From Elmis aenea (lineage: Eukaryota; Arthropoda; Insecta; Coleoptera; Elmidae), in contig OX393577.1 of the NCBI GenBank assembly GCA_947652605.1, positions 64,194,108 through 64,258,107 of the forward strand: a stretch of 64,000 bases of DNA, given 5' to 3'. Both the position numbers and the translations under genes were made by a program. The notes under the pieces were generated by a model. The model made no database searches and had not been told where the DNA came from. It was given only the letters and a program-made list of their open reading frames with translations. Below, in pieces: positions 11,054 through 22,455 of the stretch; position 1 is the stretch's first letter; every line of letters begins with the position of its first letter.

Positions 11054-11444
11054 ACCGTCAATGTTGACATTAGTATCTAGCAAGCATTATATGCATAGGT
11101 TCAGGCACTAAAATTTCTAGTAATACCTACTTATTTAAGTAAATGCAAAACAGCCTTATGTTTTGCAATTTTTTAAAACGGAACGTGATATTTTGTTTTT
11201 TTGATCTCTACTCTAAACTCTACCCGTGTTAATTTATTATTGTTAATAAATTATTATGTTCGTTGTGTTTTAATATGAGGAATTTATTTTTATATCCTAC
11301 ACCTACAACTCAAAAATTTTATTGTTGCGGTATTCATTTTTCTCAAATAGTAAATAAGACACACCATCGATGTTTATTAATTTTTAATCTTGCATGCTTC
11401 CATCCAAAATTAGATACAATGTTTAATATAATGGGAGTAGGTAC

Positions 11445-12280
11445 TAGGGTTTCTTCCGGGATCCCGGGATCCTGGTCCATTTTAAGCTATTTTATCTTTC
11501 CCGGGAAATGCTTTTTGTCCCGGGAATTCCCGGGATTTAAAAAAAAGTGCTATTTTCGTTTATTTTGTGCTAAGATCTTTGTAATACTATCATAACCTAT
11601 CAGAATATAATATATAAATATCTTTACTAACAGTAAATTATGGAAAATTATTTCAAAATAATTTTTCTCTTTTGTATTTCTTCTTTTAGTATGGCGTAAC
11701 TAAGCCCGATCTCCATGACAAAATTAATATCTTCAATATACTTTTACAGTTTTATTTTTGTGTATCCTAGTAATTCGATGCAAAATAGATTAAAAATGAA
11801 TTATTTTTGATAAAAACGATGTCTCTGGTGCTAGATGCTATCAATACAATTTCACCTAAATAGAGACTGAGAGAACATTTTATGCAGCAAACATTTTTGT
11901 TAATAAATCAAGAAAAACACTAATTTACCGAAGCACAGATCACCATTGTTTTCTTAAATCACATTACAAAAATTCATTGTAAAAATTATATTATTGTGTT
12001 CATAAATATGAAACTGCGATAGAAAGGTTATATTTCTCAAATGTATGTTTCTCTCACCAATATTATTTAATTATTTATGATAATCGTGAAGCAAAATGTA
12101 TCACATATATGACTTGGAGTTGTTTTTAAGTAATAAACCGCTCCCTTAATTTTTTTGTCATTTATTTAAAAATATTGACATACTTTATTACATCCCGGGA
12201 TCCCGGGAAATCCCGGGACAAAGGTCGATTTCTTCCCGGAATCCTGGGACAAGCAAAATGGTCGAATATGAGAAACCCTA
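11445..12280. mobile_element. hAT-like MITE nested in the hAT at 10550-12624
   Basis: Ends TAGGGTTTCT and AGAAACCCTA lie inside a perfect 8-bp duplication GTAGGTAC (11437-11444 and 12281-12288). Subterminal regions carry runs of CCCGGGATCCCGGGA type palindromes (11455-11540, 12194-12250). The 836-bp interior has no coding frame of note. A second, diverged copy is at about 41966-42820 and shares its interior (for example ACTTGGAGTTGTTTTTAAGT in both), which confirms it is a repeat family. Confidence 0.92.
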
Positions 12281-12632
12281 GTAGGTACTAACTGATTACA
12301 TAATCTAATAGCCTATATTATTTATTCTCTATACATATATTATAGGTATAACTACTCGTATTATCTAGGGAGGGTATAAATAAAAGTTTTAATTTTATGT
12401 ATGCTACATCATGGAAAACTGTTTAAATTTTAAATTTCTCTTAAGCAGTTCCCAAATGCTCAATGCTTGCTGCTTAATTTTTTTAAGCACTTTGGTCAGT
12501 GCTTGATGCTTTTCAGCATTTTTAAAATCCAAAGTACTTACTGCTTAATTAGATCAAGCACTTACAAAAGTGCTTGAATGCTCGGTGCTTCAAGCACTTA
12601 GGGTCGGTGCTTTGCCCAGCTCTGTTTGTACC

Positions 12633-12894
12633 CTTCATAAAGGTTTTAAGCCGTCTTTATCACCATTCAAGAGTGAAAAATAGAATAGAAAAAGTATCAG
12701 ACAAGAATATAGGAGACTAGTATGAATTTGAAGAAATAGATCCACCTTAGTTAAATCTTATGTTTTTTTTATAGGGGGCCAATGAAAGACAAACGTTGGG
12801 AACCTCTGCTTTAAGCAATTATTTTTTAGTTTACTAAAATATGTAAAAATAACTTGTAAAGAAATGAAAAGACTTGATAATTATTTGAAGCATT
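12633..12894. other. spacer between two hAT elements
   Basis: GTTGGGAACCTCTG near 12799-12812 looks like a right-hand hAT terminus (complement of CAGAGGTTCCCAAC), but no matching left end was found. Nothing else recognised. Confidence 0.35.
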
Positions 12895-12902
12895 GCTAGT
12901 TG

Positions 12903-14257
12903 CAGGGAAATTCAACCGGCCCGGGAAAAACCTGCTAGACCGGCCTCCAAAAAATTAATAACCCAAAAAATGTAATTTTAAACTGTTGTCATGTTTAGAT
13001 AATAATAAAATTATTTCTAAAAAATTTCCATGTTCAGTCTCATTGTTCTTTAATGACAATGAATTAGCAGATTCCGATCTGTGAGCCCGAAAAGCTAAAC
13101 CCCTTTTTCCAATTAGTTTTACAACATCTATAATTCTTTCCAATACTTGCTTGTGTTCAAGAGGATTTTTTTTTGACGTGAGCTTCCTTCATTTGAGAAC
13201 ATTAAACCATAAATATCATTTTTTTAAGTTTAAGCATATGGCTATAAACACAATTTTCATGGATCGTATTATTTTCATGTTCTTTATTTGCAGAATATGC
13301 TTCCAGTCTTTTATTCCAACATTTACAAACGAACATTCGTTCTTATGTATGCCAAGCATACGGAACAAAATAGAGATTCTTTTTCCAAACAACATGATAA
13401 CCATCGTCTATTTATATTATCATCTCTGTAAAATATAACATTTGGCTTAAATGGCAAATAAGTTGGCAATAGTTGGCTGATAAGGATGTTTGTTAAAAAA
13501 ATCCTCAAAATTTTGACTTGTTGGTGTTGTGAAATAACTAGCTGATAAGCATTCAAAATTTTCGTTACTTGATAAGTTAGACTTGAACATGAAGACTTTG
13601 CGTTAATAATCGACGTTTCCATTTTGTCTGTTTCAACGGGGCAGATTATATTGTCTTCGTTTGCCGAATTTGATGAATGCAAATCTTGATCAATATTAGA
13701 TATTTCAACATCAGGTGCACTAACTTTAGAACTTAAAGCAAACAAATCACTTAACTTGAAACTTTTTTAGCAGCTTCGTGAAGTACTTTTTGCCTTTTCT
13801 TTTTCTCTTTTTGAGCAATTTTTTTCCCCATTTTTCCTTGATTAAAAACTATAACCAGAATAATCTCACAATCTCACAATGAAAGTAAAGAATCGGTCTG
13901 CATTTATTAAGTTTAATGATTTATTATTAATTACTAAAATATTAAAACTAAAATTATGGCAAGGTATAATATCAATATCACTTGGTGCTCAAAAACACAG
14001 CCCGGACGGTGAAATTTAACAAAAACGTCGGACATAGCAGACACAAATCAGAGACGTAGTCAGCTTGTAAAGCTTGGGAGGGCCAGTGGTACAAAAATTA
14101 TGCTATGTTGTAACTTATTCTTTATTTATTACTAACCGAAATAATAATATTGCATAATTTTTTCATAAAAATCATAACAAGTTCCATGGGCCGCGGCCTC
14201 AGAGCGACCGGCCCACCGGGATTCCTCCCGGTGTCCCGCCGGCCCAGTCCGCCACTG
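12903..14257 (-). mobile_element. hAT element with TTF-type zinc-finger transposase remnant
   Basis: A perfect 8-bp duplication GCTAGTTG (12895-12902 and 14258-14265) encloses ends CAGGGAAATT (left) and, inverted, CAGTGGCGGACTGGGCCG (right). Both subterminal parts are GC-rich with CCGGCC/GGCCGG blocks. On the minus strand it holds the start of a transposase gene (13323-13831), so the right end is the 5' end. The terminal repeats match only partly (CAG-G--A), so the pairing relies mainly on the target duplication and the size. Confidence 0.85.
13323..13831 (-). pseudogene. N-terminal part of an hAT transposase (ZMYM1/TTF zinc-finger type)
   Basis: A minus-strand ATG at 13831-13829 opens MGKKIAQKEKKKRQKVLHEA, a lysine-rich start. 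After a frameshift near 13755 the frame continues through an acidic, serine-rich linker (VSAPDVEISNIDQD) to NINRRWLSCCLEKESLFCSV and CLAYI. The W-x-C and FCxxCxxY pattern is the TTF-type zinc finger that precedes the hAT catalytic core in ZMYM1/ZNF862-like transposases. The frame then ends and the core and dimerisation domain are missing, so this is an internally deleted copy. Confidence 0.7.
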
Positions 14258-14265
14258 GCTAGTTG

Positions 14266-15140
14266 TATATTACTTTTTTTTTTAGATGAAAACGTTGAAA
14301 GTTAAGTTGATGAATTGCTGTACTACAACTGCGTGGTATTGGAAAGTAATATTTAATAACTAATAAGGGAATATTGCACCATGAATTGTTTGCAGCAGTA
14401 CAACTATCAACACAGGCTTGGAGAACAGAATGTTAATTTAATAGTTCAACATTAAAAAAACCACAAAACCTATTAGAAAAGATATTATTCTTGACCTGTA
14501 TCGTACACAATATTGTGATAATTTTCATAGGCAACACACTCGTATTCATTATTTCCACATTCAATAGTTGTACAAATTTATTGTCGCGTTATTAACAAAC
14601 GAAATCCTTCGCAGTCACTCGCCATCGATAGGCAGTTAATCTATGTGTGACATCTGCGTTATAAAACCTCACATGGAAAATGGAAATGGAACTAATTCAA
14701 ATTATTTATTACCCATTAACGTCAGTCGTTATTTACTGCAATGTAAGTCGCAAAGTTCACATCAGGGCTCAGTGGTTACTGCATTCTTACTCGTATGTAG
14801 GTTTTCCTAATTTTTTAGGTTTCGCAATAGCAGATTATTAAAGTTAATGATACACTTGTAATAAATAGAATCAAGAAGCGGAAAATTGGTGTACGATCTT
14901 CCTAGTAATTCACACTCCGACGTGGCATATTACATATGTCTTACTGGCAACACTCACGATATAGTAACATAATTATTAGTGATACCGATAGCTGCTAACA
15001 AGTTTCATAAAAAAAAAGAACAGCGAAATATAGCGCATAAATTAATCGTCATGTAACAAGTCTGTAATTGTTTTGAACCATATTAATTGATGTGGAATTG
15101 TCCAGGACAAGTAAAAATACTGGAAAAAAATACTAGAAAA
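14266..15140. other. no gene seen
   Basis: AT-rich sequence with no recognised exon, RNA or element ends. Confidence 0.35.
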
Positions 15141-15146
15141 AAATAC

Positions 15147-16250
15147 TGGAGACTTCTACGTTACGTCAAGAAAGTAACCCGACTTATCTTAGTTAAACTT
15201 TTAGCTCACTATTTTAAGATGGCTGTGGAGAACATTAATAATTGGCGTGCGTGCACATACCTACCTACGTATGGAAAATTAATTAGTTATTGGTTTTTAA
15301 AACAGACGTAAGCAACGGCAACGCTGTAACAATAAAAAAAATGGAGATAAAGACGTTAGATCAAGAGAGTAACCCGCTTCGCTGTACCTATAGAGTCCAC
15401 CAACAGGGTAGACGAAAGGGGGAGGGGGCGCGATAGGGTAAAATTATTGGTATTTACAACAGACGTAAGCAACGCTGTAACAATTTAAAAAAATGGAGAT
15501 AAAGACGTTAGATCAAGAGAGTAACCCGCTTCGCTGTACCTATAGAGTCCACCAACAGGGTCGACGAAAGGGGGGAGGGGGCGCGATAGGGTGAAATTAT
15601 TGGTTTTTACAACAGACGTAAGCAACGCTGTAACAATAAAAAAAAATTGGAGATAATGACGTTAGATCAAGAGAGTAACCCGCTTCGCTATATCTATAGA
15701 GTCCACCAACAGGGTAGACGAAAGGGGGAGGGGGCGCGATAGGGTAAAATTATTGGCTTTTACAACAGACATAAGCAAAATTATTATAATTTAACTTTTC
15801 TGAATATTAATTTTCATTTTGTATTTGAATTTTGAAAAATTTTAAAGAACTTTTTTTTCTTTTTTTAACTTTTGAAGAATAATAATTTGTTCATTTATTT
15901 AACTTCACTTGTTTCTTAGGGTCAAATATTGTAATTTTTGGTCCATTTCCACATATCTCATAAAATTTTAGCTTTGTTTTAAAAAACAAATTTTTAAATA
16001 AAAAAACTTATTTTATTAATATTTGGAGCAGGCATCTTGATGTCGGAGCGGAGCTGGAGCGGAGCAACTTAAAAAATTGGACTGCTCCAAACCCCTGTTT
16101 ACAACAGATGTAACGCTGTAACAATAAAAAAAAATTAGAGATGAAGACGTTAGATCAAGAGAGTAACCCGCTTCGCTATACCTATAGAATAGAGCACCAA
16201 CAGGGTAGACGAAAGGGGGGGGCGGGGGACGATAGGGTAAAATTGCACGC
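15147..16250. repeat. tandem array of ~153-157 bp units
   Basis: The block AACAGACGTAAGCAACGCTG recurs at 15301, 15458, 15611, 15764 (partial) and, changed, 16103. Each unit continues with GGAGATAAAGACGTTAGATC, AAGAGAGTAACCCGCTTCGC, TATAGAGTCCACCAACAGGG and a G-rich GACGAAAGGGGGAGGGGGCGCG block, then ATTATTGG. A diverged unit precedes at 15147-15300. Full units differ by only a few substitutions, while the outer ones are decayed. The fourth unit is interrupted by the hAT piece at 15779-16097. No coding function: frames over the G-runs are shadows. Confidence 0.92.
15779..16097 (-). mobile_element. truncated hAT MITE inside the tandem array
   Basis: On the minus strand it begins CAGGGGTTTGGAGCAGTCC at 16097 and runs through GCTCCGCTCC-type repeats, then the AAACAAGTGAAGTT-like interior. 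It matches the complete copy at 42305-42722 over most of its length. The opposite TIR is missing; the sequence fades into array-flanking DNA near 15779, so that end is approximate. TTTACAAC follows the intact end and occurs in each array unit, so the target was an array unit. Confidence 0.8.
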
Positions 16251-16259
16251 TTTTCGTCC

Positions 16260-18139
16260 AAAAAATCGATTTTTCTTAAAACTAAAGCAAATCTAGGGCA
16301 AATTCTTGGAGCAAATATTACTGCTTTTATGAGTAAAACTAATCGAATTTCATTGCGTGCTGTTATTGTGATTTTAAAAAAATATTTTTGAGTCGATATG
16401 AGCTATAGGTATAACTGAACAGTGAACACCTTGGTCTTTAACTTAAGGATCTGAAGCTACATGTGGTTGACTAACGCAAAGACCGGCGGAAAAAAATCCC
16501 AGTCCGTCTCTGCTAATAAAAATACTGTAAGGTCTGGTACAAACGATCACTAGACCCGCTTGGTGAGATTCCAGTCGGTTATTTCCTGTTCGTCTTACTT
16601 ATCTCATCTCGTGTAAAACACGTTTCATTCATAACCGCCATTCATGGCCAACTCATCTTTACGGCAGTGTACCTACATACACTTGAACACTGTCTGAAAT
16701 CGTTTAGTTCGTTAGCTAATAAGGCTATTTTAATTGGCCATTAATAAATTGATAACAGTTTTAATGTTGTGGACATAATTCATTTTAAGTACATGCGCAA
16801 ATGGCTACAGCCGTTACGGTACAAATAATAAAGTTAAGATTGTTATCCTTCTAACGATTTTAAAGATATAAAACTCATTAAAAAAACAAACTTTTACTTC
16901 TAAGCTAAACATGCCAAAATGATATCAGCTAGCACTCTTTAATGATTCATAGAAGAATCGGATAGTTATTTATATATACTAATTTGTTAATTTCATTTCT
17001 TAACTTTACAAATTTTAGAGAGTTTAATTATTTGCGAAACTTTATTTCAGGTCTGATAAATTTGTCTATAACTTTGAAGTAGTCTTTGCATTCGGTGAGA
17101 AATATGGAAATACTGGTTCTATTGTTACAAAACTACTTTTGAAAGAAAGATGTTCGATAACTGTGCCTAAATTAAGATGTTCTAGGACAAATAGTCAATA
17201 AAAATAGCTGTACTTTTACAAAACAGCCAAGCACTGTATATAACGACTTTTAGTATTTAGTGCTTTGACTGTTCTGTAGAATGTAGCTACAGGCAGTTCA
17301 AATTTCAATAGCACGAGGTGTACAATGTACAAGAACTTTAAGGTAATTTGTTACAATTTTTATAACGTACCTATTAGTATTACTGTTGTATGCAAACTAT
17401 TATCTTACAGTTTTCATATTTAATTATTCCTTGCGAAAAACAGTCACAAAAAAGCTAATTACGACAATGCTACAAAGTATTTTGGAGTTCAAATTTTGTT
17501 CAAGGGATTTTCAAAGCAAAGTGACCAGGAAAAATCAAAGACTTGTTACATAGACTGTTAATGAAGTTTTCTGCATCCGTTATCGTGTGGAGATGTATGT
17601 CCAACGCTGGCATAATTACTGCTAAGAGTACATATAGAAGGTTCAAACTAACATAATTTTCCTACGTTAAGGAAATGAAGTCTAAAGACGATGGATACAA
17701 TTTTTAACTGGATGGTACTCCAACCCTACTGTAAAGTAAATGATGGCTAAAGATACCATCGGACTCTTGAAATGAACTTTCAGTAGTACTAATTTGTCTT
17801 GGTAGAACAAAAAAAAAAAAATCACGCTGGTTGAAGTGTCATCAATGAAAGAACGTGAAATATAAAAAAAATTAAATCTACAAACGGCAAAACCGCCAGA
17901 ACCTTGTAGACCCTATGCCACAACAGAATCGAAGAAGAGTTAACTAATAAAAACAAAATTTTATAATAAAAAATTGTAAGTTAATAAATTTTTTTTCTAC
18001 GAAGGCTGTGTTGAGAATTTTCAATGAAACTTAATATCTATAGTTTAATTTTTAATGTATTTAAACGTATTGTTTGCCTCTGTGTTTTTTTTTTTAAATT
18101 TTAAACTGATTTGTTTTACTTCGGTATGCTTTTGCTGCT
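16260..18139. other. no gene seen
   Basis: About 1.9 kb of AT-rich DNA. No open frame above 60 codons and no recognised TE end. Confidence 0.4.
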
Positions 18140-18325
18140 ATGGCTAATCACCGAAGTGGAGGACGAGGTGGGTAAGGTTAGGGTAGGTGGAAGTACTGTC
18201 ACAGCATTTGCCGATAGTAGGTAGGGAAAACCAACTGAAACAATGACAGGCGGCCTCGGGATTCTAACCCAAGACCTCCCAAACATTTGCTAGGTTGCTT
18301 ACCAACCATCCACCGAGCTCAGGCT
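18140..18325 (-). mobile_element. tRNA-derived SINE
   Basis: On the minus strand from 18325 the head reads GAGCTCGGTGGATGGTTGGT, with an A-box-like TGGATGGTTGGTA (18312-18300) and, 30 bases on, the B-box-like GGTTAGAATCC (18269-18259), within a T-arm-like GGGTTAGAATCCCGA hairpin. This is the layout of a Pol III promoter in a tRNA-derived SINE head. The body with ACCTACCCTAACCTTACCC follows to about 18140. Acceptor-stem pairing is not kept, so it is not a tRNA gene. Target duplications and the tail were not found; the left limit is approximate. Confidence 0.65.
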
Positions 18326-19389
18326 CTCTAAAGAGTTTAAAAATACTTAAATTTAATAGTAGTTTTATTAGTAATGGAATATTTTTCGTTTTTTTTTTTA
18401 GTTAATTGTACACATTTTAAGCTATAACTCATGTTTTTGAGCTCGCATGTCTAATTATGCGTACTTCAATGAAAATATTGTCGAATTAAAAATAGCTTTA
18501 ACCCAGTAGCGCCATATAAGTCGCAATTAAATTAATTGACGTAATTATTTAATTTACTAACTCGTTATTCTGCAAATATCAAGATATGAAATTGATAAGG
18601 CTGCTTGATTAATTGTTCTATAAACTGTAACGTGTCCGGCTGCAATTGCAAGCAACATGTAAGTTTAAATTAGGCAATAACTTTGCATATTTTAGAATTA
18701 ATCCCAGTTTAAACTACGAACGAAAGTTTAAAGTATCGCCTGTATAGAACACAACTTTATGTCCTGTGAAATTGATTAACAACGGAACATGTCTTCGTAA
18801 TGTACGATTATTTACATCATTTGTCACGAATTATAAATTTAAATTATTAAAAAACTGTTGTGGTGACAAGTCAATACGTGTAATTAACTGTAGAAGTGCG
18901 TACAGTGTGTACGTCTGCCTGGTGTGCGTTATTAACTAATACAGAAGACTGGTCATTCCGTAAAAGGTCATTCTTACGCTCGACAGGAATTGAAATCCAT
19001 TGGAGTGCCATCTATCCTGCGTTTTGTATTGAATAAAACATGTCGTGTATCGTACATGAACTTCTTGCCTCGTCAGGTTTAAAGTTTTGAACCTCGTATA
19101 TTATCCACACGATGTCATTGAACGATGGCGAATTTGTTATTCTAAGACGGTGCAATTTATCTTTATGATTTTTTGCATTCTTACACGTTTATAAATGGTA
19201 ATAAGAAAATTGAGTTAGCAGTGACACGTGGTGATATATGAAAAATGAATATAAAAATCGCAACGGCTCACATGCGGTTGTTTTGCAGCAAAATTATCCT
19301 CAACTGTTTTTAATAGGTGCAATTATTCGCTCTTCTAGGGCGAAATCGTTCGAACCAGCACTGGACGTGCGATAGAATGAAGAAGTTTA
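18326..19389. other. no gene seen
   Basis: AT-rich; some GC-richer patches near 18890-19140 without a frame or motif I can name. Confidence 0.35.
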
Positions 19390-19394
19390 ACATC

Positions 19395-19865
19395 CCGTGT
19401 TTAGACTTCTTCTTCAAGTTCTTAATCGGTTCCTCCTGTACCTTTCGGTGTCGAGATATGATTTCCTAGTTCTAGATTAAATTTCTCCATCCCTATCATT
19501 AGCTAGCCGTGACACATCTCTCCAGCTGACTCATTTTTCTTCTAGTCTATGTCTCACTTCGTATTCCCATTCTTCTTGGGCTTCCTCTACTGCTTTTTCC
19601 CTATGTTTCTCCATCTCTGTCTATCATTGGCTAACCGTGGCACATCTCTCCAGCTGACTCCTTTTTCTTCTAGTCTATGTCTCACTTCGTTTTACCATTT
19701 TATTCTACGTCTTCCTCTACTTCCTTTTCTCCTTAACTACGTTTTTCATCCCATTTTTGCGTACCAGCTTTTTGGCATGGATGTTCCTAGCCATCTTAGC
19801 TGGTGTTTTTGTTTTTTTAATTAATCATACCCTTATATACCCGAAGGTGTTGAGGTACGTCACAA
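19395..19865 (-). pseudogene. LINE 3' end (family A) with internal 126-bp duplication
   Basis: Minus-strand translation gives QLRWLGTSMPKSWYAKMG, RRRIKW, then VRHRLEEKGVSWRDVPRLAN followed by DRQRWRNI, the same tail protein as at 25011-25215. The block encoding HRLEEK-VSWRDV occurs twice, at 19497-19570 and 19623-19700 (period 126 bp), a tandem duplication. The 3' sequence GACACCGAAAGGTACAGGAG at 19430-19460 matches the ends at 25250 and 28955. Several stops; dead copy. Confidence 0.78.
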
Positions 19866-19869
19866 AACA

Positions 19870-20185
19870 TCAACCAGTTTCATGAACAAACACTGCCCAG
19901 TCTCTTTTGTTCCTTGCCTTCCTCATCTCCTCACTCCAAGTCATTCCTTTATCCTTCAGACATTCAGCCACCACTTGGTTCCTTGCTTTCCTCGGTCTTG
20001 CTCTTTGTCTTTTCTGTGTAGATTTGGCTAGCCATATTCTATTCGTTTGTCTTCCATCCTCCATCCTTACTAGATGCCGAACCACTTTAGATGTTGTTTT
20101 TCTATGTTTTCCAAAACTGGTTTAACATCGAGTTCTGCTCTAATTGTCTCATTTCGTATTTTATATCTTCGGGTGATACCTTTGA
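19870..20185 (-). pseudogene. LINE C-terminal fragment (second copy, RTE-like)
   Basis: Minus-strand frames give KIRNETIRAELDVKPVLENI, EKQHLKWFG, then after a shift near 20085 HLVRMEDGRQTNRIWLAKST, RPRKARNQVVAE, MTWSEEMRKARNKRDW. LKWFGHLVRM plus a basic RPRKA block and a final W-containing stretch is the usual C-terminus of these LINEs. It abuts the family A fragment at 19395-19865 but has a different tail, so it is a separate insertion. Confidence 0.8.
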
Positions 20186-21296
20186 CGTCTCTTAAATACT
20201 TCATTTCTTACTTCTTACTTCCTCTGACTTTATTTCTTCATGTATAATGTTCTCTGTATTCGTTATTTTCTTCCGTTTCAATTTCTGCATTTACTTGCGT
20301 TGTATTTAGCATCTTCAAAGTATTCCTTAAACCTATATATTTACACAGTTACCGATACTGAAAGTTCGTTGCGTTAAGTTCCAAAAACGTTTTGAAATCC
20401 CCTGTAGATAGCTTCTCAAAGGAGCTTTTATAACGCAGCTCCAATCAAAACTTAATTTTACATTAAACCAGCAATATTTTAACGTTTCTATATTTATTTA
20501 CTTAAATACACACACATTTGAAAGCAGTCTGAAGTTCAAAAACACCAAACGACATTTTTGAGGCTAATATTCGTCACAAGTTCCAAAAAATGTGTCCAGA
20601 TAGAACGAAATACCTGAGAGAAATCACGTACGCTTAACTAACTGCATATATCAAACAAATTATTAAAGATGTTATGTATAATAGGCATTATAATTGCAAA
20701 ACCAGAAAAATTATGTACTCTTTTCTCCATCCAGTTAGATTAGTTAGATAATTAATGTAAGTTAACGTTCTTTCATAAACAACAGGTGTCGTTCGGATGA
20801 TGCCCTGGGGTACACGTTTCTTGCACACAATTTTTACACCTACGTTTCATCAACCGCATTTTATGTATAAGCAGAATCAACAACTCATTTCATAGGTTAA
20901 TGCGTTTAATTTTTATAGTTTTAGATGTGTATCGGAAATATTTCACCAATAAAAATTCATTCGTCCAAATATAGCAACGAACGACGATGTTTCTGGGAAT
21001 ATATTACAAATCCGGCAGATATATTACAGGTATAATTCCGTAAATGTCTTAATGCGAGTTTCAAAATTAAAACGCTAAAAATAAAGATGTTGAACAACTG
21101 TTAGAGCAAGAAAAAAAATCGTGAGAAGCTGATGAAGAAGATGATCTGTTTATACAAACGTGTGGTTCTTTAGCAAAACGACTGGATGTATAAAAACTAG
21201 CGGTATAAAAACAAAATAAAACTGGGAGATAAGATGTGAGTTGATTCCTGGGAAATCTGTTTGATCAGATTGGACTTGATTACCAGAAGGAGAAAA
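20186..21296. other. no gene seen
   Basis: The first 150 bases could be further decayed LINE on the minus strand; the rest shows nothing I can name. Confidence 0.35.
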
Positions 21297-21500
21297 TGTA
21301 CAGGATGTCCAAAATAAGAGGCTTCAAGGAGCTAGGAGGTTAAAGAGGGCCAAAGTTGCATAATTTGGCGCTAATACCACACCAAACTTATGTCAAGAAA
21401 TAATTTTTAAACAACTCAAAAAAGTTGTTTTTAAAACATAAAAATACTTTCCTAGAGAAATTTTAATTTTTTTATGCTCCTCTATCTGTTCCGTCTCAGA
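21297..21500. repeat. possible single arm of an ACAGGATGTCC-type foldback
   Basis: TGTACAGGATGTCCAAAATA at 21297 matches the start of the other foldbacks (compare 38838 and 62807), but there is no inverted partner. The right limit is not known. Confidence 0.35.
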
Positions 21501-21548
21501 CGTCTAATTTGGATCATCACAACTTTACTGTGTCTTATGATATTATCC

Positions 21549-21700
21549 ATACAGTAGAACAGTGGTCTCCAAAGTGGGGTGCGTGCACTCCTGGGGGTGC
21601 GCGAGATAATTTCTGGGGTGCGCGAGATATTTTGTAATACATTTTTAGTTTATTAGCTATCTATATTAATAATATGATTAATAAATTTGAAAAGCTTCGC
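21549..21700. mobile_element. left end of an hAT-like element
   Basis: CAGTGGTCTCCAAAGTGGGG at 21549 is an hAT-like terminus (CAGTGGTxxCCAA). It is followed by direct repeats of GGGGTGCGCGAGATA (21595 and 21617). No right terminus or target duplication found; the end given is arbitrary. Confidence 0.5.
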
Positions 21701-22321
21701 TTTGATCACGGCATTTAGCACTAAAAATGAAGAAATCATTGTAAATCAAGTCGACATTACGTTAACCAATTGAACGAGATGGTATTCCTGCAATTTCTAA
21801 CGACTCGGCTTTATTGTGCAAATTTTTTATAAATATCACAGCCATTACACGGCTCGCCGATGGTTATTAACGATAATTATCGATGGAAATCAATAGAAGA
21901 ATTCGTTTCAAATATTTCCGACACATTGCATAAGCTATTGTCTTCAAGAAAGCAGAACAGGTTGTATAATTATGTATGCAAACAACGGTTGATATTTATT
22001 ATTATAGTTAAATAGACTCATTCAAAATGCGGCGATAATGTCTAACAACAAAAGCACCTCGCAGATCGTAAAACAATTATGCACATGTTTCCTGAAAACG
22101 AATTCTACGCTTCAATTGTTTCAGAGAAATTTCTACAGTGTGATTCAAAAAGTCCCATATTTTTTATGTAACTATTTTATTTTCATCTTCGGTTTAAACC
22201 TTAAAATAAACATAACAATCTCTGCGGATTGATTAAAAAAAAAAATTAAATAATTCTTATGCACACTCGTTTGGCTAACGCCAAAAATTGAGAATACTGA
22301 CAAACTGGGCCGGGGCTAGGG

Positions 22322-22455
22322 TGACCAATCACAAACTCAGATTTCCTAGAAACGACCAATAAATATAATCATACACTGATAATATGCTTTTCGCAATTAA
22401 CAGATTTTCATGCGTTTATTGGTCGTTTCTAAGAAATCTGAGTTTGTGATTGGTC
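22322..22455. mobile_element. small MITE with ~41-bp inverted repeats
   Basis: GACCAATCACAAACTCAGAT at 22322 continues through TTCCTAGAAACGACCAATAAA; its near-perfect complement occupies 22414-22455, with about 50 bp between. The hairpin suggests a MITE or half of a larger palindrome. Target duplication unclear. Confidence 0.7.

Larger units (their letters stand above)
10550..12624 (+). mobile_element. hAT transposon remnant, 2075 bp, with nested insertion
   Basis: TIRs CAGAGCTGGGCAA at 10550-10562 and its complement at 12612-12624 are flanked by a perfect 8-bp target duplication TTTGTACC (10542-10549 and 12625-12632), the hAT signature. Subterminal regions on both sides are full of AAGTGCTT/AAGCACTT repeats (10580-10710 and 12440-12600), probable transposase-binding arrays. 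It carries the C-terminal end of its transposase (10758-11053) and is interrupted by a second element at 11445-12280; removing that leaves about 1.2 kb, so most of the transposase gene was lost earlier. Confidence 0.95.

Noticed and set aside
14190..14257. GC-rich block as a CpG promoter
   Set aside because: It is the terminal part of the hAT 12903-14257, shown by the GCTAGTTG duplication.
15147..16250. Regularly spaced repeats as a CRISPR array
   Set aside because: Units are ~155 bp direct tandem repeats without unique spacers, in a eukaryotic context.
16016..16261. Minus-strand frame with a proline run
   Set aside because: It is a shadow of the G-rich tandem unit and the hAT piece next to it.
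18140..18325. Functional tRNA gene
   Set aside because: Box motifs are present but acceptor and anticodon stems do not pair; it fits a SINE better.
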